Shown: positions 6,642 through 12,489 of the stretch, one piece after another
Numbering within the stretch: the stretch's first letter is position 1
How the letters are laid out: the number at the start of each line of letters is the position of its first letter
NCBI GenBank assembly: GCA_964572965.1
Contig: CAZNHL010000092.1
Span: 1-12,489, forward strand
DNA length: 12,489 nt
Direction: 5' to 3'
Origin: CAZNHL01 sp964572965
Lineage (GTDB): Bacteria; Bacteroidota; Bacteroidia; Cytophagales; UBA9547
The notes under the pieces: model-generated
What the model saw: only the letters and a program-made list of their open reading frames with translations
What the model was told of the DNA's origin: nothing
Database searches by the model: none
Program-made: the position numbers and the translations under genes

Positions 6642-8516
6642 TCAGCGATAATACTCTTCCTGTTCTTCAATTTCAAATTCAGCGTCTTTTTCCCAGATTT
6701 CCATCTCGCAGGGCTTGCAGTTAAATTTTAGCTTATATTCCACTTCGCCATGTTTAAGCACAAGCGGTTCTGCTACTTTTTCACCCATGGTGTCTCTCTG
6801 GTACCTTGCGCATTTTCCTAATTCGTATTTAACGCAATATTTGGTCGTCATTACCCTTGATTTTCCCGGATCCCATTGCAGCTCAAAAGCCTTTTCGATT
6901 TCAGTTACGCCATGTCGCTTGTAGAATGCTCTGGCAAGCTTATTGGAAACATTGTAGGTGAAATCCAACTCAGTAACAGGGTAGGGATGGTCTGTCTTCT
7001 TGATCTGGTATTCTTTTCTTACATATTCATTTACCCTTACATCTATCAGCTGTTCCAATACCTCTCTTCTCATTTCATTTACTTTCGAAATAGGTAAGAA
7101 CCAGTTGTCAGAGAACTCAACTTCAACAGCATCTGCAATGAAAGGAGTGTTACCTGTTTTAGAAAGATTTTTCTTGATATTAGGAATAGTAGATTCAGCA
7201 TTCTTGGCCAGTTCTTTTACCATTACATAAGACAAAGTGCTTTCATGTCCGTCTTCATCAACAGCAAGCAGTTTAAAACCGTCAGCAGTTTCAGAGAAGT
7301 TTAATGTAATACCAATTTTACGGATGACGCTGTCTTCTCTTTCGACCAATCTGTTAAATTCAGCATCAGAGTTTCTGTAAATGACAGTGCCAAGCGGCAA
7401 AGGTCTGAATGTATTTGGAACGACTACATTATTCACAATAATGTTTACCTGAGCACCGTCAGCCACACCTTCTTCATTGATAAAATAAAGGCCGTCGCCA
7501 TTATTGAGTAATTCGTAATTCTCAATTACATAGCCATTGGCTTTGGTTTCAAGCAACTTACCGATATACTGTCCCTGTGACTTAGGACTTTCCCAGTTAC
7601 CAATCTTTTCAGTACGTTTATTGACAAAATAGTCAGTATAACCTCTGTTGAAGCTTCTGTCCATTTCAGCTTCAAAATTATAGAAAGTACGTCCGGACGA
7701 AGCCTTTTCGAATTTCTCATTGTTTTCCAGGAAAGTATCAAGTTTCTTTCTCAGATAAGCAGTATTGTTCTTTACATACACAATGTCTTTCAGGCGGCCT
7801 TCTATTTTGAAAGAAGTAATACCTGCTTCAATCAGGTTAGGTAACTGATCGCTCAGATCAAGGTCCTTGATAGATAATAAGTGGCTGCTTGTTAACAACG
7901 TTTTACCCGTACCGTCAATCAGATTGTAAGGCAAACGGCAGTTTTGAGCACAAGAGCCTCGGTTGGCACTGCGCTCACCGTTGGCAATACTCATATAACA
8001 GTTACCGCTGAAAGACACGCAAAGCGCACCTGAAACAAAGAACTCAAGCTCTACATCTGTGGCTTCGCTGATATCTTTAACCTGGTCAAGATTCAATTCT
8101 CTTGCAAGTACTACACGTTTCATGCCTGCATCTTTCAGGAACTTCACATGTTTAGGGTCTCTGTTATTGGCCTGTGTACTTGCATGGATGACAATAGGAG
8201 GCAGGTCCATTTCCATAATGGCCATATCCTGTATGATGAGTGCATCTACACCGATATCATACAAATCGTAAATGAGTTCTTTACAGTCTTCCAGTTCATT
8301 GTCATAAAGAATCGTATTTAATACAACAAAAACCTGAGCCTTGAAGAGATGTGCATAGCGTACCATCTCCTGAATATCTTCCAGGGAGTTGGTAGCATTG
8401 CTACGGGCGCCGTATTGAGGAGCGCCTATATACACAGCATCTGCACCGGCGTTAATAGCAGCCATGCCCTGAAGCAGGTTTTTAGCCGGAGCAAGAATCT
8501 CTATTTTCTTTTTCAT
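6642..8516 (-). CDS. rlhA: RlhA-like U32-family 23S rRNA hydroxylase (usually annotated peptidase U32)
   Basis: This 624-residue protein carries the U32 signature EFFVSGALC at 158-166 with SGNC at 170-173. Motif by motif it follows E. coli RlhA (YdcP, about 650 residues, recalled from memory): GARSNATNSL (36-45), LNTILYDNELE (66-76), HASTQ (111-115), SANRGSC.QNCRLPY (183-197), SFKIEGRLKD (235-244) and a C-terminal KFNCKPCEM. RlhA makes 5-hydroxycytidine at position 2501 of 23S rRNA; related TrhP hydroxylates tRNA. Both depend on iron-sulfur metabolism. Eight cysteines fit cofactor binding: 166, 173, 189, 193 and, in the C-terminal domain, 561, 569, 600 and 603. The family name 'collagenase-like peptidase' is historical, and no protease function is implied. 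The gene stands alone, with its own promoter (8607-8614), a structured leader and a strong terminator. RlhA rather than TrhP is favoured by length and the C-terminal domain, but the rRNA target in this phylum is inferred. Confidence 0.88.
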   Translation of the reverse strand: MKKKIEILAPAKNLLQGMAAINAGADAVYIGAPQYGARSNATNSLEDIQEMVRYAHLFKAQVFVVLNTILYDNELEDCKELIYDLYDIGVDALIIQDMAIMEMDLPPIVIHASTQANNRDPKHVKFLKDAGMKRVVLARELNLDQVKDISEATDVELEFFVSGALCVSFSGNCYMSIANGERSANRGSCAQNCRLPYNLIDGTGKTLLTSSHLLSIKDLDLSDQLPNLIEAGITSFKIEGRLKDIVYVKNNTAYLRKKLDTFLENNEKFEKASSGRTFYNFEAEMDRSFNRGYTDYFVNKRTEKIGNWESPKSQGQYIGKLLETKANGYVIENYELLNNGDGLYFINEEGVADGAQVNIIVNNVVVPNTFRPLPLGTVIYRNSDAEFNRLVEREDSVIRKIGITLNFSETADGFKLLAVDEDGHESTLSYVMVKELAKNAESTIPNIKKNLSKTGNTPFIADAVEVEFSDNWFLPISKVNEMRREVLEQLIDVRVNEYVRKEYQIKKTDHPYPVTELDFTYNVSNKLARAFYKRHGVTEIEKAFELQWDPGKSRVMTTKYCVKYELGKCARYQRDTMGEKVAEPLVLKHGEVEYKLKFNCKPCEMEIWEKDAEFEIEEQEEYYR

Positions 8517-8549
8517 TCGATATATAGTCCTAAATGGCCTTTAGTGAAA

Positions 8550-8597
8550 TTGGCTTGAATATTTCCCATGCAGTGCATCAAAAAACATTCAAGCCAA
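8550..8597 (-). promoter_or_regulatory. Stem-loop at the 5' end of the rlhA-like leader
   Basis: The arms 8550-8560 (TTGGCTTGAAT) and 8587-8597 (ATTCAAGCCAA) form a perfect 11-bp stem enclosing 26 bases. The enclosed part contains a second small dyad, ATGC-AGT-GCAT (8568-8578). The predicted start site from the promoter at 8607-8614 falls about six bases before the stem, so the mRNA would begin with this hairpin, ending 33 bases before the ATG. It could be a leader regulatory element, a 5' stabiliser, or at DNA level an operator. It matches no riboswitch I recognise. Confidence 0.5.
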
Positions 8598-8606
8598 AGT
8601 TTAATA

Positions 8607-8614
8607 CAAATGTA
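8607..8614 (-). promoter_or_regulatory. Bacteroidota -7 promoter element for the rlhA-like gene
   Basis: On the minus strand this reads TACATTTG, an exact TAnnTTTG match, 90 bases before the ATG of the U32-family gene. Transcription would start near 8603, giving a leader of about 85 bases that includes the 11-bp stem-loop. The -33 region is T-rich without a clear TTG. Confidence 0.6.
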
Positions 8615-8674
8615 AGGAAAATATTTAAGAATGCCGACAGCGACTGTGCTATGCCGAAAAACATGATGTTGCCG

Positions 8675-8684
8675 GCCAGCTGGC
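8675..8684. repeat. 10-bp perfect palindrome GCCAGCTGGC in a GC-rich patch
   Basis: The palindrome lies between the stop codon of the small cysteine-rich protein gene and the rlhA-like promoter, flanked by TGCC and GGCA bases and by two direct copies of ATGCCGA (8631 and 8651). No T-run follows on either strand, so it is not a normal intrinsic terminator. It may be a protein-binding site or a relic of a repeat element; function unknown. Confidence 0.3.
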
Positions 8685-8710
8685 AGGAAGATTAAGGTAA
8701 CTAACGACTA

Positions 8711-9010
8711 TTATTCGCAATACCCATATTTTTCAATATACTTTTCTGCCCAGCCCTGCCCATACTTTTTGTCCAGTATACGGGAAACTTCAAGGTTATT
8801 CGTTTTAATTTCTTGTGTGACAATACATCCTGAGCATTCAATCTCAAATCCATATTGATGTTCCGGATGTTGGTAATTACAAGCGGGACACCCGTCACCC
8901 GAATAATAATAAATCAGTTTTGATTTTTTAGGTTTAGCTTGTCCGTTTCCATTGTTTACAAATACAATGAGTAATAATGAAAGGATACAGAGTGCTAAAT
9001 TTTTGATCAT
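8711..9010 (-). CDS. Small exported cysteine-rich protein, function unknown
   Basis: This 99-residue protein has a Sec signal peptide (MIKN followed by a hydrophobic core to about residue 18, cleavage probably near GNGQA at 21-25), leaving a mature chain of about 75 residues. The mature part holds five cysteines: C41 and C44 as CPAC after the strand KLIYYYSGDG, C59 and C62 as CSGC, and C98 next to the C-terminus. Two CxxC pairs 15-18 residues apart could form a metal-binding knuckle or, in the periplasm, disulfides. The strand followed by CPAC also recalls a thioredoxin-like redox motif, but the chain is too short for a full thioredoxin fold. I do not recognise the family. It starts 25 bases after the yjdM-like gene on the same strand, so cotranscription is likely. 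The signal peptide and balanced length support it as a real gene over competing frames. Confidence 0.75.
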   Translation of the reverse strand: MIKNLALCILSLLLIVFVNNGNGQAKPKKSKLIYYYSGDGCPACNYQHPEHQYGFEIECSGCIVTQEIKTNNLEVSRILDKKYGQGWAEKYIEKYGYCE

Positions 9011-9035
9011 TTCCGGGTTGTTGAAAATATCACGC

Positions 9036-9392
9036 TTAAGCCTTTCTTACAAACTCAGACTTCAGAGCCATAGCGCCGAAATCATCTACTTTACAATCTA
9101 TATTGTGACCGTTTGAGCTGTCTACCAGACGGATGTTTTTAACCTTAGTTCCTGATTTGATGCTTTTGAGGAAGCCCTTTACCGGCAAATCTTTAATGAC
9201 TACTACAGTATCACCATCCTGTAAAATATTACCATTGCTGTCTTTCACAACAAAGCCCGCTTCGGCAGCTTCTCTTTCAGCAGCCTGTTCTTCGGCACTC
9301 CACTCATGACCGCATTCAGGGCAGGCAAGGAGCGGTCCCGATTCATAAGTATAAGTTGATTTACATTGTGGGCATGGAGGTAATTCTTGCAT
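9036..9392 (-). CDS. yjdM: YjdM/PhnA family zinc-ribbon protein
   Basis: This 118-residue protein is close to E. coli YjdM (formerly PhnA, about 111 residues). It has an N-terminal zinc ribbon with CPQC (C7, C10) and CPEC (C24, C27), a short acidic Glu/Ala helix, then the PhnA domain with VKDSNGN, DGDTVVVIKDLPVKG, GTKVKNIRLV, NIDCK and the C-terminal LKSEFVRKA. Its biochemical role is unsettled. The PhnA name came from a phosphonate-uptake locus and should not be read as phosphonoacetate hydrolase. The frame is open back to a TTG at 9422, but the ATG at 9392 is chosen because it places the CPxC motif where the family has it. A near-consensus -7 box (TAAATTGG, 9419-9426) would also put the transcription start downstream of that TTG. 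The small cysteine-rich protein gene follows after 25 bases. Confidence 0.93.
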   Translation of the reverse strand: MQELPPCPQCKSTYTYESGPLLACPECGHEWSAEEQAAEREAAEAGFVVKDSNGNILQDGDTVVVIKDLPVKGFLKSIKSGTKVKNIRLVDSSNGHNIDCKVDDFGAMALKSEFVRKA

Positions 9393-9536
9393 GATATGGG
9401 GTTCTAATAAATGATCCCCCAATTTAGTGAATTTTTGGCATATTGTTGGGTATCCGGATTTGTAAACTATATTAAGTAGTCTTATTAATCTATTGTAAAT
9501 GGGCTAGGCCTTTTCAGCCTGTTAAGTAAATTAATG

Positions 9537-9544
9537 TATATTTG
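9537..9544 (+). promoter_or_regulatory. Bacteroidota -7 promoter element for the propeller protein gene
   Basis: TATATTTG matches TAnnTTTG exactly and lies 22 bases before the ATG at 9567, giving a leader of about 20 bases. No clear TTG stands at the -33 position. The leader has no Shine-Dalgarno sequence beyond a weak GGA, as is usual in this phylum. Confidence 0.65.
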
Positions 9545-9566
9545 TGACGGAAAAATATTTTGAATT

Positions 9567-12218
9567 ATGGGGCTTGCAAATAGTAGCAATTTTGCGAAGA
9601 AGGGATTATTGTTTTTACTTCTTCTGATGTCTTTTACTACACAATCTCAAACATGGAAAACATATCAACTCTCTCCCTCTGCCGGTAGCGAAAACTTTGT
9701 AAACTATTCATTAGTTGAAAACGGAAATCTGTGGTGTGCAACACGTGGCGGAGTCGTATTGTATGATGGTAGTACTACTAAGAAGTATACGACCAATGAC
9801 GGATTGATTGATAATATTGTCAATATTGTTGTTAAGGATCTCGATGGCAGTAAGTGGTTCGCTACGTCATCTGGTGTGTCCAGATTTGATGGAACTACCT
9901 GGACTAACTATACAACTACCAATGGTTTGATAAGTAATTCTGTTACCAGTATGCTTATTGATCAACAGGGCAATAAATGGTTTGGTAGTTCACAAGGAAT
10001 TTCAAGATTTAATGGAACTTCCTGGACTAGTTATACTACTGCACAAGGGCTATCATCTAATCAGGTTAAATACCTTGCGATGGATTCTAAGGGCAAGGTT
10101 TGGGCTTCAACTAATGGTTATGGTGTTTGTCAATTTAATGGTACAAGCTGGAGTAAAATAATTGCTTTGGGCAATTATAACTTTAATGTCATGACTTTTG
10201 ATAAAAAAGATACTTTATGGGCTGCTACAACAGGTAGTGATGTTTGTAAGTATTTTGATGGTTTTCTGACTAAATACAATAAGAACGGCGAAGTTTATTC
10301 AATAAGATCTATTGCTATAGATTTGGACGGAAGTAAATGGCTTTCAACTTTACAGGGCAATGTTTTCAAATATGACGGAGTTAATTGGACCAGTTATTCA
10401 TTTCCACAAGAAAAGAAAACCAATAGTAGTCCAAGTACAACCCATATAGCAATTGATGGACAAGGTATAAAATGGTGTAGTACAGAAAATGGAGTATTCA
10501 AATTTGGAACAGGTTGGTTAGATACTTATTATCCGGGGGCCTGTCTTAACAGTAATATTGTGTATGATGTTGCTGTAGATTCAAAAGATCATATTTGGTT
10601 TGCAACGAATCAGGGTGTGTCTGAATTTGATGGTAATACCTGGTTTAATTATTACCCTAGACCTCTGAACTCAAAAAACAAATCCAGCATTTTTGTTGAT
10701 CATTCAGATAATGTCTGGCTTGGTGTGCAAGGTGGGGTTTACAAATTTGACAGGCAAAAATGGACTCTGTATTCCTGCACTGATGAAGTAACAGGTATTG
10801 CCGAAGATAACCTGGGGAACATATGGGTAACAACAGGTGGCTCGGGAGCATTTATGTTGAATGGAACAACCTTGACAAAAATTACAGGTACAAACTCTCC
10901 GTCAGGTGATTTATATGATGTTTGGGTCAATAAAATAAATAATGATGTATGGATTGGTAGCAGCAATCAGGGGTTATATAAATTCAATGGAACTTCCTGG
11001 ATAAATTACAACCCTGCAAATGGCAGTTATACGGTTAACAATGTAGGAGGGAAGACTGTACCTGCTGTTGTTACCGATGCACAAGGCAATGTATGGGCTG
11101 CCGCGCGTAACGGAGGGAGTTCCTACGGCGTTTCAAAACTTAGTGGTTCAACCTGGTCATATTACTCCACGACCAATAGCGGACTGGTTAGTTATGTTGT
11201 AAATAATATAGCTATAGACAGCCAAAGTAATAAATGGTTCGGTACTGATATGGGGGTGTCTAAATTTGATGGAAATGCATGGGTTACGTATAATGTATCA
11301 AACAGTGGTTTGGTTAGTAATAGCATATCAGGGATAGCGATAGACTCAAAAGGCAACAGATGGTTTACTACATTAAACGGAGGTGTGTCAAAATTTGCCC
11401 CAAACTTAAATCCTACTGTTTCCATTGTTTCACCGGTAAATAATTCATACAGTTATCTGGATAAGCCTTTAGTTATAACAGCAGCTGCTGCTGATGAGGA
11501 TGGCACGATTACTAAAGTAGAGTTTTATAACGGAAGCCAATTGATTGGCACTTCAACAACAGCCCCGTATGCCGATACATTGTATAATCTTTTACAAAAG
11601 GATTATGTATTCAAAGTAATTGCATATGATAATAGCGGTGGTAGTGCGGTATCATCACAAATAGTGGTCAGTATTGTCAGGAACAATCCACCGGTAGTAG
11701 ATATCACAAGCCCCGATATTGATGCTGTTTATGAAGCACCTGCCGATATTTTAATCAGTGCTTGGGCTTCAGATTATTATGGCAAAGTTGAGAAAGTAGA
11801 GTTTTATAATAATGATATGCTTATTGGCGTAGACTCTGTAGGGAGTTTTGAACATATGCTGTTAGCTGCAACAGCGGGGACTTATGTGTTTACTGCTAAA
11901 GCTTATGACAATACAGGTCTTACCAGTTTGAGTTCTCCGGTAACAGTAGAAGTGAAAAATCCGGAAGTAGTTACTGTTGTCAGAGATATTACCGTTGTTA
12001 ATAATCATATTTTATATCCTAATCCTGCTGACGATTATATTATTGTTAGTGGTATTTCAGAAACCGGACTTACGATTGTTGTTTTTGATATTTATGGGAA
12101 TGAGCAATTGAATATAGATAATGTGAAAGATCAGCAAAAAGTAAATCTTACAACATTGCAGGCCGGTTTGTATTATGTAAAAATTGGCAGTAGTCTCTTT
12201 AAAATTGTGAAAAAGTAA
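9567..12218 (+). CDS. Secreted double beta-propeller protein with Ig-like domains and T9SS sorting domain
   Basis: This 883-residue protein has a signal peptide (KKGLLFLLLLMSF core at 11-23, cleavage near QSQ|TW at 28). Residues about 45-610 hold 14 repeats of the two-component-regulator-propeller type, each about 40 residues, with the pattern I.ID..GN.WF.T..GVS.FDG..W..Y. Fourteen such repeats would fold as two seven-bladed propellers. Two Ig-like domains follow, starting at 615 and 706, each with SP near the start, KVEFYN and YDN(S/T)G. The end (about 815-883) is a T9SS type-A sorting domain (YPNPADDY, LQAGLYYVKI, basic tail). In hybrid sensor kinases such propellers form the periplasmic sensor; here there is no membrane helix, kinase or DNA-binding domain, so this is a free secreted protein, probably carbohydrate- or ligand-binding (inference). 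It has its own promoter and is divergent from the yjdM-like gene. Confidence 0.93.
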   Translation: MGLANSSNFAKKGLLFLLLLMSFTTQSQTWKTYQLSPSAGSENFVNYSLVENGNLWCATRGGVVLYDGSTTKKYTTNDGLIDNIVNIVVKDLDGSKWFATSSGVSRFDGTTWTNYTTTNGLISNSVTSMLIDQQGNKWFGSSQGISRFNGTSWTSYTTAQGLSSNQVKYLAMDSKGKVWASTNGYGVCQFNGTSWSKIIALGNYNFNVMTFDKKDTLWAATTGSDVCKYFDGFLTKYNKNGEVYSIRSIAIDLDGSKWLSTLQGNVFKYDGVNWTSYSFPQEKKTNSSPSTTHIAIDGQGIKWCSTENGVFKFGTGWLDTYYPGACLNSNIVYDVAVDSKDHIWFATNQGVSEFDGNTWFNYYPRPLNSKNKSSIFVDHSDNVWLGVQGGVYKFDRQKWTLYSCTDEVTGIAEDNLGNIWVTTGGSGAFMLNGTTLTKITGTNSPSGDLYDVWVNKINNDVWIGSSNQGLYKFNGTSWINYNPANGSYTVNNVGGKTVPAVVTDAQGNVWAAARNGGSSYGVSKLSGSTWSYYSTTNSGLVSYVVNNIAIDSQSNKWFGTDMGVSKFDGNAWVTYNVSNSGLVSNSISGIAIDSKGNRWFTTLNGGVSKFAPNLNPTVSIVSPVNNSYSYLDKPLVITAAAADEDGTITKVEFYNGSQLIGTSTTAPYADTLYNLLQKDYVFKVIAYDNSGGSAVSSQIVVSIVRNNPPVVDITSPDIDAVYEAPADILISAWASDYYGKVEKVEFYNNDMLIGVDSVGSFEHMLLAATAGTYVFTAKAYDNTGLTSLSSPVTVEVKNPEVVTVVRDITVVNNHILYPNPADDYIIVSGISETGLTIVVFDIYGNEQLNIDNVKDQQKVNLTTLQAGLYYVKIGSSLFKIVKK

Positions 12219-12230
12219 TATCAGTCAAAT

Positions 12231-12489
12231 TGTTCATTTCGGCTTCGCTCAATGAACGGGTGTACTGGTTAATCCGTCGTCTGTGTGAAGGCGCAGACAG
12301 GATGGAGGGTGTTCATTTCGGCTTCGCTCAATGAACGAGTGTACTGGTTAATCCATCGTCTGTGTGAAGGCGCAGACAGGATGGAGGGTGTTCATTTCGG
12401 CTTCGCTCAATGAACGAGTGTACTGGTTAATCCATCGTCTGTGTGAAGGCGCAGACAGGATGGAGGGTGTTCATTTCGGCTTCGCTCAA
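12231..12489. repeat. Tandem array of a 79-bp structured repeat, continuing past the window
   Basis: Copies start at 12231, 12310 and 12389, exactly 79 bp apart, and a fourth begins at 12468 and is cut by the window edge. Copies 2 and 3 are identical; copy 1 differs at two bases (G for A at 12259 and at 12276). Each unit holds two dyads. The first, in copy 1, pairs GTTCATT (12232-12238) with AATGAAC (12251-12257). The second pairs 12274-12283 with 12294-12305, 10 bp with a 2-base bulge, around the loop 12284-12293. The change at 12276 turns an A-T pair into a G-U pair, keeping the stem. The unit length is not a multiple of three, so the array is not a peptide repeat. The array starts 13 bases after the propeller gene's stop codon. 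Neither hairpin is followed by a T-run, so it is not a standard terminator. Confidence 0.95.

Noticed and set aside
8701..8898. 65-codon frame overlapping the small cysteine-rich protein gene
   Set aside because: It has no signal peptide or motif and lies in a shifted frame of a gene with a clear signal peptide and a CxxC pattern.
9393..9422. Upstream TTG start adding ten residues to the YjdM-like protein
   Set aside because: The added residues have no counterpart in the family, and a near-consensus -7 element overlaps that TTG. The ATG at 9392 fits better.
10657..11425. Open frames on the minus strand opposite the propeller gene
   Set aside because: These lie opposite repetitive coding sequence, lack start-site signals and resemble nothing recognisable.
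9567..12218. Hybrid two-component sensor kinase
   Set aside because: The propeller repeats suggest it, but no transmembrane, histidine kinase, receiver or AraC-type domain is present; the protein ends in a T9SS sorting domain.
12219..12310. Intrinsic terminator for the propeller gene in the first repeat copy
   Set aside because: Hairpins are present, but neither is followed by a T-run on the plus strand; factor-dependent termination cannot be judged.
12231..12489. CRISPR array
   Set aside because: The whole 79-bp period repeats with no variable spacers, and no cas genes are nearby.

Overview
The window looks like a chromosomal segment from a member of the Bacteroidota; the class cannot be fixed from the sequence alone (Chitinophagia, Sphingobacteriia and Flavobacteriia all fit). 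The evidence is three proteins with type IX secretion (T9SS) type-A C-terminal sorting domains, promoters matching the Bacteroidota -7 consensus TAnnTTTG, weak or absent Shine-Dalgarno sequences, an AT-rich base composition, and a short Crp/Fnr regulator of the kind common in this phylum. No rRNA, tRNA, insertion sequence or CRISPR array was found.

Layout. Positions 1-1882 (all minus strand) hold a short-chain dehydrogenase cut by the window edge, a Crp/Fnr-type regulator, and a six-helix membrane protein with a K+-channel-like but degenerate pore. The last two overlap by one base and must be cotranscribed. The dehydrogenase has its own promoter, with a dyad about 40 bp upstream of the predicted start site. 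Positions 2031-5687 (minus) hold two secreted T9SS cargo proteins, a parallel beta-helix protein and a YD-repeat-like protein, each followed by its own hairpin terminator. Positions 5767-8516 (minus) hold a lipoprotein of unknown function and an RlhA-type U32-family enzyme, predicted to hydroxylate 23S rRNA; its mRNA would begin almost directly with an 11-bp stem-loop. Positions 8711-9392 (minus) hold a probable two-gene unit: a YjdM/PhnA zinc-ribbon protein followed by a small exported cysteine-rich protein. Positions 9567-12218 (plus) encode a large secreted protein with 14 propeller repeats, two Ig-like domains and a T9SS sorting domain. The window ends in a tandem array of a structured 79-bp repeat that runs off the edge.

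How the genes relate. Most are independent single-gene units with their own terminators or promoters. The three T9SS proteins would share the same outer-membrane export machinery, which is not encoded here. The clearest functional grouping is the pore-like membrane protein with the Crp/Fnr regulator, which may also act on the adjacent dehydrogenase. The least explained features are the 79-bp array, the degenerate-pore membrane protein coupled to a regulator, and the hairpin at the 5' end of the rlhA-like transcript.
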